From Arthrobacter sp. SLBN-83 (GTDB lineage: Bacteria; Actinomycetota; Actinomycetes; Actinomycetales; Micrococcaceae), in assembly GCF_006715285.1 (NCBI RefSeq), contig NZ_VFMX01000001.1, forward strand, positions 372,001 to 436,000: 64,000 nt of DNA. The letters run 5' to 3'. Position numbers and translations under genes: made by a program. Below are positions 9,495 to 18,556 of the stretch, piece by piece. Position 1 is the first letter of the stretch; each line of letters opens with the position of its first letter. Below the pieces are notes generated by a model. That model ran no database searches. It saw only the letters and a list, made by a program, of their open reading frames with translations, and was not told the origin of the DNA.

Positions 9495-9528
9495 CAAGGC
9501 ATAGCAAACACTCAACGAGGAGATTATT

Positions 9529-10818
9529 GTGAGTCAGATTTCACGCAGGCAGGCCATGGCCCTTCTCGGAGCCCTCGGCTTGGGCGCCAGCGCGGCAGCG
9601 TGCGCCGGCCCCGGCGGTTCCACCAAGCCGGCCGGCGCGTCCGGACCGGCGGCCCCCTCCGCCGGTGCCGTCACCGGCAAGGTGTCCTTCGCGCACTGGC
9701 GCGGCGAGGACAAGGCCGTGTTTGACGAGCTGATCAAGCGCTTTGCGGCAAAGCACGACGGCGTTGAGGTTGCCCAGGACATCTCCACCTCCAACGACTA
9801 CAACGCCCAGGCACTGCAGAAGCTGCGCGGCGGCTCCATTGGCGACGCGTTTGCCACCTTCCGCGGCGCACAGTTCAAGAACTTCACCGAGGCAGGAATC
9901 TACACCGATCTGAAGGACAGCCAGGCGGTAAAGAACTACCAAAAGGGCCTGCTCTCGGCGGGCCAGAACGGTGACAGCCAGCTGGGCCTGCCCTACCAGG
10001 TGGTGTTCCCCATGCCCATGGCCAACCTGGACCTCTTCGACAAAGCCGGCGCGGAAATCGCCCCCAAGAACTGGGACGCCTTCCTTGCCATGTGTGAAAA
10101 ACTCGCTTCCGCCGGTGTCATCCCCATCTCCTGGCCCGGCGGCGACGTTGGAAACGGCGGCCAGCTCTTCAACTGCATGATTGCCAACAACGCCCCCGTG
10201 GACGACATGTGCGCCCAGATCGAGCAGGGCAAGCTCAAGTGCACCGACGACTGGTTCATCAAGATGCTCAACCAGTACAAGGACCTGAAGCCGTTCGTGC
10301 AGCCCAACGCCACCGGCACCGCGGTGGAGCCGGCCCAGAACCTGTTCTCCCAGGGCAAGGCGGCCATGCTGGCCACCGGTTCCTACCACCTCGCCGCGGT
10401 CCGCGGACTGGGCGCCAAGTTCCCCATCGACCTGGTGTTCCCCAACACCACCTCCGACGGCAAGGGCAAGTATGAGGGGGCCTACAACGCCACGTTCATC
10501 CTGGGCGTCAACTCGGCCAGCAAGAACCAGGCGGCCGCGGCAGCCTGGATCGATTTCCTCTCCGAGCCGGAGAACGCCGGCTACTACGCCAACCAGACGG
10601 CCCAGCACGTGTCCGTGGACAAGGTGGAGTACACCAACCCGGACCTGAAGCGCCTGAGCCCCTGGCTGCAGAAGAAGACCGCGCTCGCCGCCAGGTTCCA
10701 GTTCAACAACCTGGATGTCCGCAACGCGGTGGAGGCCAGCGCCACGGCCGTCATCTCCGGCACCAGCCCGGAGCAGGCAGCCGCTGCCGCCCAGAAGGTT
10801 GTTGACGAACGGCTATGA
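9529..10818 (+). CDS. ABC sugar-binding lipoprotein, predicted sulfoquinovose importer
   Basis: A 429-residue family 1 extracellular solute-binding protein. The N-terminus has a twin-arginine pair (SRRQAM, residues 5-10) and a lipobox ending at Cys25, so it is probably a Tat-exported lipoprotein. The GTG start has GAGGAG seven bases upstream. It overlaps the next permease by ATGA. Its place between the sulfofructose aldolase and dehydrogenase genes implies binding of sulfoquinovose or its glycosides such as sulfoquinovosyl glycerol. E. coli instead uses the MFS-type YihO, so this is the actinobacterial import solution. Confidence 0.88.
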   Translation: MSQISRRQAMALLGALGLGASAAACAGPGGSTKPAGASGPAAPSAGAVTGKVSFAHWRGEDKAVFDELIKRFAAKHDGVEVAQDISTSNDYNAQALQKLRGGSIGDAFATFRGAQFKNFTEAGIYTDLKDSQAVKNYQKGLLSAGQNGDSQLGLPYQVVFPMPMANLDLFDKAGAEIAPKNWDAFLAMCEKLASAGVIPISWPGGDVGNGGQLFNCMIANNAPVDDMCAQIEQGKLKCTDDWFIKMLNQYKDLKPFVQPNATGTAVEPAQNLFSQGKAAMLATGSYHLAAVRGLGAKFPIDLVFPNTTSDGKGKYEGAYNATFILGVNSASKNQAAAAAWIDFLSEPENAGYYANQTAQHVSVDKVEYTNPDLKRLSPWLQKKTALAARFQFNNLDVRNAVEASATAVISGTSPEQAAAAAQKVVDERL

Positions 10819-11771
10819 GCATCCATCCCGGAACGGCTGCCAAACGCAAAGCGACGGACAGCCCGGCACCAGCAAACCCTGCCAAGGTCCGCCGCCGCTC
10901 CCCCACCCGGGTGAATCCGGCACTGTACCTTTTCCCGCTGCCCGCCGTCGCCGTCGTCGCCTTCTTCCTGGTGATGCCCACGCTGCAGGCGTTCCAGTAC
11001 GCCATCACGGACTGGAACGGTTTTTCCGCGGCGTTCAACTACGTGGGCCTTGACAACTTCATCCGGGCGTTCACCAAGGACTCACTGTTCACCAACGCCC
11101 TGACCAACAACCTGAAGTTCGTTCTGCTGGTGGTGATCGCCCAGACCGTGTTCTCACTGGTGCTGGCACTGCTCCTGACGAAGAATTCTCGCGGCAGCAT
11201 CCTGCTCCGCGCCCTGTTCTTCTTCCCCACCATCCTGTCCTCGGTGTCGGTGGCCTTCATCTGGAAGTTCATCTACGACCCCAACTTCGGGCTGGCCAAT
11301 TCAGTCCTCCGCACCGTTGGGGTGGACGGGGGCGCCTACCTCGGCAACGACGCCCAGGCCCTGTACTGGGTGGCCGTCACCCAGGTGTGGTTCCACTCCG
11401 GCCAGATGATGGTGGTCTACATCGCGGGGCTGCAGGCCATCCCCAAGGAACTCTACGAAGCGGCGGAAATGGACGGCGCCAACAAGTGGCAGCAGTTCAA
11501 GTCCATCACCTGGCCGTTCGTGGCCCCGGCCACCTCCATCGTGGTGGCTTACACCACCGTGCAGTCCTTCAAGGCCTTCGACCTGATCCTGGGCATCGCG
11601 GGCAACCCGCCCAAGAGCTCCCTGGACATCCTGTCCACCCGTATTTACAGCACCTTTGCCAACTCGGAGTTCGGCTACGCCGCCGCCCAGTCGATCATCT
11701 TCATGGCGATGATCGCCCTGGTCACCTGGCTCCAGCGCCGCCTGCTCCGGCTGACCCCGAAGGGGGACTAG
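10815..11771 (+). CDS. ABC sugar permease, MalF type (sulfoquinovose importer)
   Basis: A 318-residue inner-membrane permease with a basic N-terminus, about six membrane helices and the EAA loop ELYEAAEMDGANKWQQFKSITWP near residues 213-235 that contacts the ATPase. It starts inside the stop of the binding-protein gene. It pairs with the MalG-type permease downstream. No ATPase gene is in the locus. Confidence 0.9.
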   Translation: MSIHPGTAAKRKATDSPAPANPAKVRRRSPTRVNPALYLFPLPAVAVVAFFLVMPTLQAFQYAITDWNGFSAAFNYVGLDNFIRAFTKDSLFTNALTNNLKFVLLVVIAQTVFSLVLALLLTKNSRGSILLRALFFFPTILSSVSVAFIWKFIYDPNFGLANSVLRTVGVDGGAYLGNDAQALYWVAVTQVWFHSGQMMVVYIAGLQAIPKELYEAAEMDGANKWQQFKSITWPFVAPATSIVVAYTTVQSFKAFDLILGIAGNPPKSSLDILSTRIYSTFANSEFGYAAAQSIIFMAMIALVTWLQRRLLRLTPKGD

Positions 11772-11775
11772 CAGC

Positions 11776-12591
11776 ATGCTCGCCTCACTCAGCCGCCGCG
11801 CCATCCTGGCCATCTACGCGGTCATCATCATCATTCCCCTGACCGTGGTGGCCTTCGGCAGCTTCAAGTCCACGCAGGAACTCTTCGCCGGGCCGTTCAG
11901 CCTTCCGCGCTCCCTCGCCCCGGACAACTTCGCCGAGGTGGTGGGCGGCCAGAACCTGGGCTCGTCCTTCATGAACAGCGTGATCGTCACCGGCATCTCC
12001 GTTCCGCTCACCCTGTTCCTGGCAAGCCTGGCAGGCTACGCAGTGTCACGCCTGAAGGGCTTCATGGCCTGGGCCATCTTCGGTTTCCTGGTCCTGGGCA
12101 TGGCCATCCCCGCGCAGGCCAACATGGTGCCGCTCTACGTGCTCTTCGGCCGCCTCGGACTGCTGGACAACCTGGCCGGGCTCATCCTGGCCAACGTCGT
12201 GTCCACTCTGCCCATCGCCGTCTTCATCCTGGGCGGGTTCATGCGGACGCTGCCCAAGGAACTCTACGAAGCATCCTCCATCGACGGCAGCGGACCCTGG
12301 AAGACCTACTCCTCCATCGCCCTGCCGCTCTCCGCACCCTCCATCGCCGCTGCTGCGATCTTCCTGTTCGTCATCCACTGGAACGAGCTGCTGTACCCGC
12401 TGCTGTTCATCCAGACCCCCGGCAACCGCACCCTGCCGCTGGCACTGCTGAGCTTCCAGGGTGAGTTCCAGACCAACTACCCGCTCCTGTTCGCCGGCGT
12501 GATCCTGGCGTCGCTGCCCGTGGTGGTGGCCTACGTCTTCCTGCAGCGCTACTTCGTGGCCGGCATCACGGCGGGAGCCAGCAAGGGATGA
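11776..12591 (+). CDS. ABC sugar permease, MalG type (sulfoquinovose importer)
   Basis: A 271-residue permease with the family pattern: VAFGSFKSTQELFAGPFSLP at the outer loop, FMNSVIVTGISVPLTLFLASLAGYAVSRL, and the EAA loop ELYEASSIDGSGPWKTYSSIALP near residues 160-182. It begins four bases after the first permease stop. Together with its partner it forms the membrane channel for the binding protein encoded at 9529. Confidence 0.9.
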   Translation: MLASLSRRAILAIYAVIIIIPLTVVAFGSFKSTQELFAGPFSLPRSLAPDNFAEVVGGQNLGSSFMNSVIVTGISVPLTLFLASLAGYAVSRLKGFMAWAIFGFLVLGMAIPAQANMVPLYVLFGRLGLLDNLAGLILANVVSTLPIAVFILGGFMRTLPKELYEASSIDGSGPWKTYSSIALPLSAPSIAAAAIFLFVIHWNELLYPLLFIQTPGNRTLPLALLSFQGEFQTNYPLLFAGVILASLPVVVAYVFLQRYFVAGITAGASKG

Positions 12592-12655
12592 GTACGACGA
12601 CGACACGCGGCTCCACGGGCGGCAGTCCCCTTCCAGCCAACGAAAGGCAACACTG

Positions 12656-14095
12656 ATGAACCTCAAATCGGCCAGGCACCTTGTGAACGGCAGCTGGCAC
12701 ACCGCCGGAAGCGCCAAGGACGTGACTGACCCGGGCAACGGCAGCACCGTGGGCGAGGTGGCCTGGGGAACCGCCGGGGACGCCACCAAGGCCGCGGATG
12801 CCGCCGCGGAAGCCTTCGGTTCCTGGTCCCGCTCCACGGTGCGGCAGCGGGCGGACCTGCTGCGCAACGCAGCCGAGCTCCTGGCCGAACGCCGGGACGA
12901 ACTCGCTCACACCCTGGCGCTGGAAGCCGGCAAGCGGCTCCCGGAGGCACAGGGCGAGGTGGACTTTTCGGTGGAGTACTTCCGCTGGTTCGCCGAGGAA
13001 GCCCGCCGGGCCACCGGCACCGTCAGCCCGCCTGAGCTGCAGGGCCGGCGGCACCTCAGCACCAGGAAACCCATCGGCGTGGCCCTCAGCCTGACGCCGT
13101 GGAATTTCCCGGTCTCCATCCAGGCCCGCAAGCTCGCCGCCATGCTGGCGGCCGGCTGCACCGTGGTGGGCAGGGTGTCCGAGAAAGCCCCGCTGGCTGC
13201 CACCGGACTGTTCGAAGTCCTGCACGACGCCGGCTTCCCAGCCGGCGTGGTCAACCTGGTCCACGGCCCCTCCCGCGAAATCACCGGCGCCCTGATGTCC
13301 CACCCGGCGGTCCGCGCCGTCAGCTTCACCGGGTCCACCGGGGTGGGCCGGCAGATCATGGCATCCGCCTCGGAGCGTGTGGTCCGGCCGCTGCTGGAGC
13401 TGGGCGGCAACGCGCCGTTCATCGTGTTCGAGGACGCCGACCTGGACGCCGCCGTGGAGGGTGCCGTCCTGGGGCGGCTCCGCAACACCGGCCAGTCCTG
13501 CGTGGCCGCCAACCGCTTCCTGGTCCAGGACAGCATCGCGGAGGAGTTCGCGCAGAAGCTGGGCGCACGCTTTGACGCCATGAGCATCGGCCACGGCGTT
13601 CCCGACGGCGGCGCACCGGTCCCGGACCTGGGTCCGGTCATCGACGCCGAACGTGTGTCCGCGGTACAGGCCATGGTGGACGATGCCTTGGAGCGCGGCG
13701 CCCGCCAGGTCACCCAGCGCACTTCCGTACCCGGCGAAGGTGCCTTCATGGCACCCACGCTGCTGGCCGACGTCCCCGACGACGCACTCCTGGTGACCGA
13801 GGAAGTCTTTGGCCCGGCAGCCGGCGTCGTCACCTTCTCCTCGGAGGAAGAAGCCGTCCGGAAGGCCAACGCCACCGAGATGGGCCTGGCCGCCTACGTC
13901 TGGAGCGGCAGCCCCAAGCGCGGCTGGGACATCCCGGAGCAGCTCGAAGCAGGAATCGTCGGCGTGAACGACCCCCTCCCCTCCGTAGCCTTCGCCCCCA
14001 TGGGCGGTGCCAAACAGTCCGGCCTGGGCCGGGAAGGATCAAGCCTCGGCCTGGAGGAGTTCGAGGAGGTCCAGTACGTGGCCTGGAGGCCGTAA
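12656..14095 (+). CDS. Aldehyde dehydrogenase, predicted 3-sulfolactaldehyde dehydrogenase
   Basis: A 479-residue NAD(P)-dependent aldehyde dehydrogenase related to succinate-semialdehyde dehydrogenase (GabD). The catalytic Cys282 is in NTGQSCVAANR, the general base Glu248 in LELGG, and Asn150 in TPWNFP. The usual cofactor motif VVVKPSE is changed to VVGRVSE (Lys replaced by Arg173, Pro by Val174). The cluster would make 3-sulfolactaldehyde through the YihT-type aldolase, and oxidation to 3-sulfolactate is the known fate in other sulfoglycolytic bacteria using GabD-like enzymes (SlaB). No YihU-type reductase is present. Confidence 0.85.
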   Translation: MNLKSARHLVNGSWHTAGSAKDVTDPGNGSTVGEVAWGTAGDATKAADAAAEAFGSWSRSTVRQRADLLRNAAELLAERRDELAHTLALEAGKRLPEAQGEVDFSVEYFRWFAEEARRATGTVSPPELQGRRHLSTRKPIGVALSLTPWNFPVSIQARKLAAMLAAGCTVVGRVSEKAPLAATGLFEVLHDAGFPAGVVNLVHGPSREITGALMSHPAVRAVSFTGSTGVGRQIMASASERVVRPLLELGGNAPFIVFEDADLDAAVEGAVLGRLRNTGQSCVAANRFLVQDSIAEEFAQKLGARFDAMSIGHGVPDGGAPVPDLGPVIDAERVSAVQAMVDDALERGARQVTQRTSVPGEGAFMAPTLLADVPDDALLVTEEVFGPAAGVVTFSSEEEAVRKANATEMGLAAYVWSGSPKRGWDIPEQLEAGIVGVNDPLPSVAFAPMGGAKQSGLGREGSSLGLEEFEEVQYVAWRP

Positions 14096-14839
14096 ATGCT
14101 GACCACCGGGCTGGTGCTGGGCGCCGTCGTCATGGGAGCAGGGATGCAACGGATCACCGGAATGGGCTTCGCCCTGGTGGCCGCCCCCTTCCTGGTCCTG
14201 TTGCTGGGGCCGGTGGAAGGCGTGGTGCTGGTGAACGTATGCGGCGCCGTGACGGCGGGGGCCATCATCTTCCGGGTGGTCAAGGACATCGACTGGAAGC
14301 GCTACCTGCTGCTCGCGGCCTCGGCACTGCTGGGCATCATCCCGGCGGCGTTCCTGATCCGCCTCATTCCGGCGCCGGTCCTGGAAATCTCCATCGGCGT
14401 GCTCCTGGCCGCCGGGCTGACTGTCCTGCTGGTCCTGAAGTCCGCCACCCTGCCGGAGCGCCGCCGCTATCTCTTCACTGCCGGCGGCCTCAGCGGGTTC
14501 ATGAACACGGCGGCTGGGGTGGGCGGTCCGGCGGTCAGCATGTACTCCATCGCCACCCGGTGGCAGCACAAGTCCTTCGCGGCCACCATGCAGCCGTACT
14601 TTTTCACCATCGGCACGTTCTCGCTCATCTCCAAAGCAATTACCGCCCCGGCGACGTTCCCCGTGATGCCGTTGGCCATGTGGGCGGCTGTCGCCGTGGC
14701 GTGCCTGGCCGGGCTGGTGCTGGGCGACCTCGCCTCGAAGTTCGTCCCCGCCCGCGCCGCACAGATACTGCTGATCATCCTGGCCTACCTGGGAGCGGCG
14801 GCCACCATCATCCGCGGCGTGCTTGACGCCGCCGCCTGA
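14096..14839 (+). CDS. TauE/SafE-family permease, predicted sulfolactate exporter
   Basis: A 247-residue membrane protein with about seven to eight hydrophobic helices. The repeated motif pattern of TauE/SafE proteins is visible in the first half (GMGFALVAAPFLVLLLGPVEGVVLVN) and the second (GFMNTAAGVGGPAVSMYSI). Its ATG abuts the dehydrogenase stop codon, so the two are tightly coupled. TauE-type proteins export organosulfonates or sulfite. Since the pathway would end with sulfolactate, export of that acid is the likely function. Confidence 0.88.
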   Translation: MLTTGLVLGAVVMGAGMQRITGMGFALVAAPFLVLLLGPVEGVVLVNVCGAVTAGAIIFRVVKDIDWKRYLLLAASALLGIIPAAFLIRLIPAPVLEISIGVLLAAGLTVLLVLKSATLPERRRYLFTAGGLSGFMNTAAGVGGPAVSMYSIATRWQHKSFAATMQPYFFTIGTFSLISKAITAPATFPVMPLAMWAAVAVACLAGLVLGDLASKFVPARAAQILLIILAYLGAAATIIRGVLDAAA

Positions 14840-14876
14840 CCCGACATTCACATTCTCACCAGAAAGAGGACATGAC

Positions 14877-16130
14877 ATGACCTGGCTCGACAGTGCCGCC
14901 CACGCACGATGGCTTGAGGCGGAAACCGACCGGCTGATCCGTTTCGCAGAGGCGTCAAAGGTATCCACCGGCTTCGGCTGGCTGGACAACTATGGCAAGG
15001 TGTTCGCCGACAAGCCGACCCATCTGTGGATCACCGCCAGAATGACGCACAGCTTCGCGGTCGCCGCACTGATGGGACGGCCGGGTGCTGCCACCCTCGT
15101 GGACCACGGCATCAACGCACTCAACGGGGTCCTCCACGATGACGAATTCGGCGGCTGGTACGCCGAGGTGGACACCAACGGCCCGGTCAACGACACCAAG
15201 TCCGGCTACCAGCACTCCTTCGTGCTCCTGGCTGCCGCCAGCGCCGTTGCCGCCGGACGCCCGGGGGCCCGGGAACTGCTCGACGAAGCGCTCCGGATAG
15301 CCGACACGAAATTCTGGGACCGCAAAGCCAACATGTGCTTCGACTCCTGGAACCGGGATTTCACCGAAACGGAGGCCTACCGCGGCGGCAACGCGAGCAT
15401 GCACTCCGTGGAGGCCTATCTGATCGTCGCGGACGTAACCGGGGAGAACCGCTGGATCGAGCGGGCGCTGCACATCGCCGAGGTGCTCATCCACGATTTT
15501 GCGCGCAACAACAATTACCGGGTGTTTGAGCACTTCGACCCGGAGTGGAACCCGATGCCGGAGTACAACACCGATGACCAGGCCAGCCAGTTCCGGGCCT
15601 ACGGCGGAACCCCGGGCCACTGGGTGGAGTGGGCGCGGTTGCTCCTGCACCTCCGCGCCGGGCTCGAGGCCCGCGGCCTGGACGTCCCGGCCTGGCTCCT
15701 CGACGATGCCCGGGGCCTGTTCGATGCCGCCATCCGCGACGCGTGGGAACCGGACGGCCACCGGGGGTTTGTGTACACAGTGGACTGGGAAGGCAAGCCT
15801 GTTGTCACCACCCGCATCCGCTGGGTTCCCGCGGAGGCCATTGGAGGCGCGGCAGCGCTTTACATTGCCACCGGCGAGAAGAAGTACGCGGACTGGTATG
15901 AGCGGATCTGGGACCATGCCCGCGACTGGTTCATCGATTACGAGCACGGATCCTGGAAGCAGGAACTGGACGAGAACGGCAACGTCAGCTCGACTGTCTG
16001 GTCCGGGAAGGCAGACATCTACCACTTGTGGCACTGCCTGGTGGTCCCGCGCCTTCCGCTTGCCCCCGGGCTGGCTCCGGCACTGGCAGCAGGCCTGCTC
16101 GATTCCCGCCTCAACCAAAACCTCACCTAG
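14877..16130 (+). CDS. yihS: Sulfoquinovose isomerase (YihS-like, AGE family)
   Basis: A 417-residue (alpha/alpha)6-barrel isomerase expected to convert sulfoquinovose to 6-deoxy-6-sulfofructose. It tracks E. coli YihS along its length: HARWLEAETDRL, STGFGWLDNYG, THLWITARMTHS, the RGGNASMHSVEAYLIV histidine region, FGGTPGHW-type segment (here YGGTPGHWVEWARL), VYTVDWEGKPVV, and the C-terminal DIYHLWHCLVVPRLPLAPG. The ATG at 14877 follows AGAAAGAGGA and gives the N-terminus expected for the family. Last enzyme of the operon. Confidence 0.93.
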   Translation: MTWLDSAAHARWLEAETDRLIRFAEASKVSTGFGWLDNYGKVFADKPTHLWITARMTHSFAVAALMGRPGAATLVDHGINALNGVLHDDEFGGWYAEVDTNGPVNDTKSGYQHSFVLLAAASAVAAGRPGARELLDEALRIADTKFWDRKANMCFDSWNRDFTETEAYRGGNASMHSVEAYLIVADVTGENRWIERALHIAEVLIHDFARNNNYRVFEHFDPEWNPMPEYNTDDQASQFRAYGGTPGHWVEWARLLLHLRAGLEARGLDVPAWLLDDARGLFDAAIRDAWEPDGHRGFVYTVDWEGKPVVTTRIRWVPAEAIGGAAALYIATGEKKYADWYERIWDHARDWFIDYEHGSWKQELDENGNVSSTVWSGKADIYHLWHCLVVPRLPLAPGLAPALAAGLLDSRLNQNLT

Positions 16131-16145
16131 GAAAAGGACAACCGC

Positions 16146-16331
16146 ATGACTGCCATCTCCTCCCACGAACCAGTGCTGCGCATCGCCGCTGCTGATGCTG
16201 AACCGCTGAACCTGCGTGTCGAAGCGGGTGTACCGGCCGCGGTGCGCATCGAAGTGCAGGGCAGCTGCACCTGCCAAGGCGCCGCCCGCCGGCCCGGGGC
16301 CTACACGGACACCGATTTCGGTACCCGGTAG
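16146..16331 (+). CDS. Short ORF at the end of the sulfoquinovose operon, possible gene remnant
   Basis: A 61-residue frame that begins 15 bases after the yihS stop with a strong AGGAAAAGGA leader, so it is probably translated. I do not recognise it. The first 38 residues have a normal composition, then the sequence turns Cys/Arg/Pro-rich (CTCQGAARRPG) and stops, which would fit a truncated or frameshifted enzyme gene. No signal peptide or membrane helix is visible. A sugar mutarotase or sulfoquinovosidase might be expected here, but no family motif supports that. Confidence 0.45.
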   Translation: MTAISSHEPVLRIAAADAEPLNLRVEAGVPAAVRIEVQGSCTCQGAARRPGAYTDTDFGTR

Positions 16332-16386
16332 CCATGTTCGGGCCGGTTATGAAGCGCAAGGCAGGTCGCCGCGGGCGGGTGCGCGG

Positions 16387-16414
16387 GTGACCGTGTCACG
16401 TCTGTGACAGTCAC
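16387..16414. promoter_or_regulatory. Nested palindrome before the MFS gene
   Basis: TGTCAC-gtct-GTGACA (16394-16409) is nested within GTGAC (16387-16391) and GTCAC (16410-16414). The spacing resembles a CRP/GlxR or GntR-type operator; a terminator role is less likely as no T-run follows. Confidence 0.4.
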
Positions 16415-16482
16415 TTTGGTCCGGTAAATTTAATGGAGGAATTGTCCGGCGAGCCGAGCCGCATTCCAAGCCCTCCCCTTGA

Positions 16483-17739
16483 ATGGACCGCACCCCCATG
16501 TCTTCCGCGATTTCCGCGCCGTCCCCTACCCGTTTTCCCTACGCCGCGATGGTGGTCCTGGCCACCATCGCGTTTACTGCCATCACCACCGAGCTCCTCC
16601 CGTCCGGGCTGCTGCCGCAGATCAGCACCGGCCTGGGCGTGTCCGAGCCGGTTGCCGGATACCTGGCGGCAGCCTATGCCGCGGTCATTGTGGTCACGGT
16701 GGTTCCGGCGGCCCGGCTGCTGGGGAAGATCCCGCGGCACGCCTTGCTGGTGGGCCTGGTCCTGACATTTGCGCTCAGCAACGCCTTGGTGGGACTGGCC
16801 CCGGACTTCACCTCCGCCATGATCGCCAGGCTGGTGGGCGGCCTGGCCCACGGCCTGCTCTGGACCACCATGGCGCCGTTCGTGTCGCGGGTGGTGCCCG
16901 CGGACAAGGTGGGCAAGGCCCTGGCCATCGTGTTCAGCGGCAACAGCCTGGGCCTGGCCATCGGGGCCCCGGTGGGAACGGCCCTGGGAGGGTTCCTGGG
17001 CTGGCGTGCCGCGTTCATGGTGCTCGCCGGATTTGGTGTGGTGCTTACCGTTCTCGCGTTCTGGCTGCTCCCCCGGGTCCAGCGCATCAGTGACGCCGCC
17101 CGTCCGTCCCTGCGCAAGGCGATCGGCCAGCCCGGCGTGAAGTCGGTGGCGATTGCCTGGCCGCTCCTGGTTCTGGCCCACTTCGCACTGTTCACGTACA
17201 TCGCGCCGTTCATCCGTGAAGCGAACCTGCCGGACTACGCCACCAGCCTCTCCCTCACCGTGCTGGGCGGTTCCGGCCTGCTGGGCATCTGGATCGCCGG
17301 CATGACCGTGGATTCGCGGCCCCGGCGTTCGCTCTTGATTACGACGGCGGCCATCGCCGCATCCATGTTCCTCCTTCCCTTCGCGGTGGGGAACCTTCCC
17401 GTCGCGTTGGTCCTGATGACCGTTTGGGGAGCCGGCCTGGGTGCCATCGGCATCTACAACCAGTCCGCGATCCTCCGTGCCGGCGGCGAATACAGCGAGG
17501 CGGCCAACGGGCTCACCGTCCTCACCATCCAGCTGGGCATCACCGTCGGCGCCCTCTACGGTTCCGCCGCCCTGGTGGTTGGCGGCCCGCTGCTGGTTCC
17601 GGCCGCCGCGGCCATCCCGGTGATCGCCGCGTTCGTCATCACCCTGGCCGGGAAGAGGTACGCCTACCCGCCGGGCCCGCGCGAGCGGATCTGGCTGGAG
17701 CCCCGCCCTGTCAGCGACAAGGTGGAGGATCCCGCCTAG
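16483..17739 (+). CDS. MFS transporter, DHA1 (AraJ/sugar-efflux-like)
   Basis: A 418-residue protein with twelve predicted helices. The first helix region carries the TELLPSGLLPQI signature of AraJ/SotB-type exporters, and the GNSLGLAIGAPVGTALG segment matches the TM5 motif C of efflux-type MFS proteins. The start may be 16483 or the ATG at 16498; neither has a clear ribosome site. It lies downstream of the sulfoquinovose genes but has its own upstream palindrome, so membership of that operon is doubtful. Substrate unknown. Confidence 0.85.
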   Translation: MDRTPMSSAISAPSPTRFPYAAMVVLATIAFTAITTELLPSGLLPQISTGLGVSEPVAGYLAAAYAAVIVVTVVPAARLLGKIPRHALLVGLVLTFALSNALVGLAPDFTSAMIARLVGGLAHGLLWTTMAPFVSRVVPADKVGKALAIVFSGNSLGLAIGAPVGTALGGFLGWRAAFMVLAGFGVVLTVLAFWLLPRVQRISDAARPSLRKAIGQPGVKSVAIAWPLLVLAHFALFTYIAPFIREANLPDYATSLSLTVLGGSGLLGIWIAGMTVDSRPRRSLLITTAAIAASMFLLPFAVGNLPVALVLMTVWGAGLGAIGIYNQSAILRAGGEYSEAANGLTVLTIQLGITVGALYGSAALVVGGPLLVPAAAAIPVIAAFVITLAGKRYAYPPGPRERIWLEPRPVSDKVEDPA

Positions 17740-17905
17740 CCGACGGCATCGTCGAATAGCTCGGGCGGAGATGAACATATGACAAATCAGTCACAAGATT
17801 CTTGGAAACCCGTAACCTCCGTGACCCGGATTTCGATTCACTAAGTGCGGGGGCAACTCCGCGGATGTTGAACGCAATCGAGAAAATTCGTCAACGGAGG
17901 GTCTC

Positions 17906-18556
17906 ATGTCTTTCTTCACGTTCTCAGGTAACAAGCTGGCCATGACAGTGCTCGCGGCAGGCGCCTTGGCGGTCGGCGGCACAGGCGTTGCCGCAATGGC
18001 AGAGTCATCGCCGGACACGCCACCGGTCCTTGCGGAAACGGAATCGCCGTCGCCGAGCCCCACGGCAACCGAAACTGAGTCACCGTCGCCAAGCCCCACT
18101 GCGACCGAAACCGAATCACCGGAGCCCGTGCCCACGGAAACCGAGACGGAGGCTCCGGATCCGACACCAACGGCGACGGAAACCGAATCACCGGAGCCCG
18201 TGCCCACGGAAACGGCTGATCCTGAACCATCGCAGACTTCCACTCCGGCAGGACCAGACGCATTCGGCCCTGCCGCCTTTGGACTGTGCAACGCGTTCAG
18301 CAATGGCGGCCTGGGTACCACGTCCACTGCCTACGCGGCCCTGGTTCGCGCAGCCGGCGGGGAAGACGGCGTTGACGCCTATTGCGCCACTGTTGCTGCA
18401 CCCGGAGGCGGCGACGGCAGCGATGCCCCTGCCACCTCCGAACAGGGGCATGTGCAACAGCAGCAGGTAAAGGAGCAGCGCCAGGGTGCACCCGCCTCCA
18501 ATGGCGGCGCCCACCAGGGCGCCGGCAACGGCGCCAAGCACGGCGGACAGCGGTAG
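17906..18556 (+). CDS. Secreted low-complexity repeat protein
   Basis: A 216-residue protein with a signal peptide (cleavage likely after AMA, residue 32) and a Thr/Glu/Ser/Pro repeat region at about 40-112 built on the unit ETESPSPSPTAT and its variant ETESPEPVPTET. A short conserved-looking block follows (AFGLCNAFSNGG...TAYAALVRAAGG...VDAYCATV) with two Cys that could pair, and then a Gln/Gly-rich tail. GGAGGG precedes the ATG. Probably a wall-spanning or surface protein; the C-terminal block recurs in actinobacterial proteins of unknown function. Confidence 0.8.
   Translation: MSFFTFSGNKLAMTVLAAGALAVGGTGVAAMAESSPDTPPVLAETESPSPSPTATETESPSPSPTATETESPEPVPTETETEAPDPTPTATETESPEPVPTETADPEPSQTSTPAGPDAFGPAAFGLCNAFSNGGLGTTSTAYAALVRAAGGEDGVDAYCATVAAPGGGDGSDAPATSEQGHVQQQQVKEQRQGAPASNGGAHQGAGNGAKHGGQR

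Noticed and set aside
9481..9507. TTGCAG...TAGCAA as a promoter for the importer genes
   Set aside because: Spacer is only 15 bases and the -10 box is poor; kept only as a repeat-containing region.
9541..10608. Long minus-strand open frame (355 codons) opposite the binding-protein gene
   Set aside because: Its Val/Gly/His-rich composition is that of a reverse-complement shadow of a GC-rich gene. The plus frame has a lipoprotein signal and family motifs.
14955..16277. 440-codon minus-strand frame opposite the sulfoquinovose isomerase
   Set aside because: The plus frame matches YihS throughout; the antisense frame has no recognisable domain or ribosome site.
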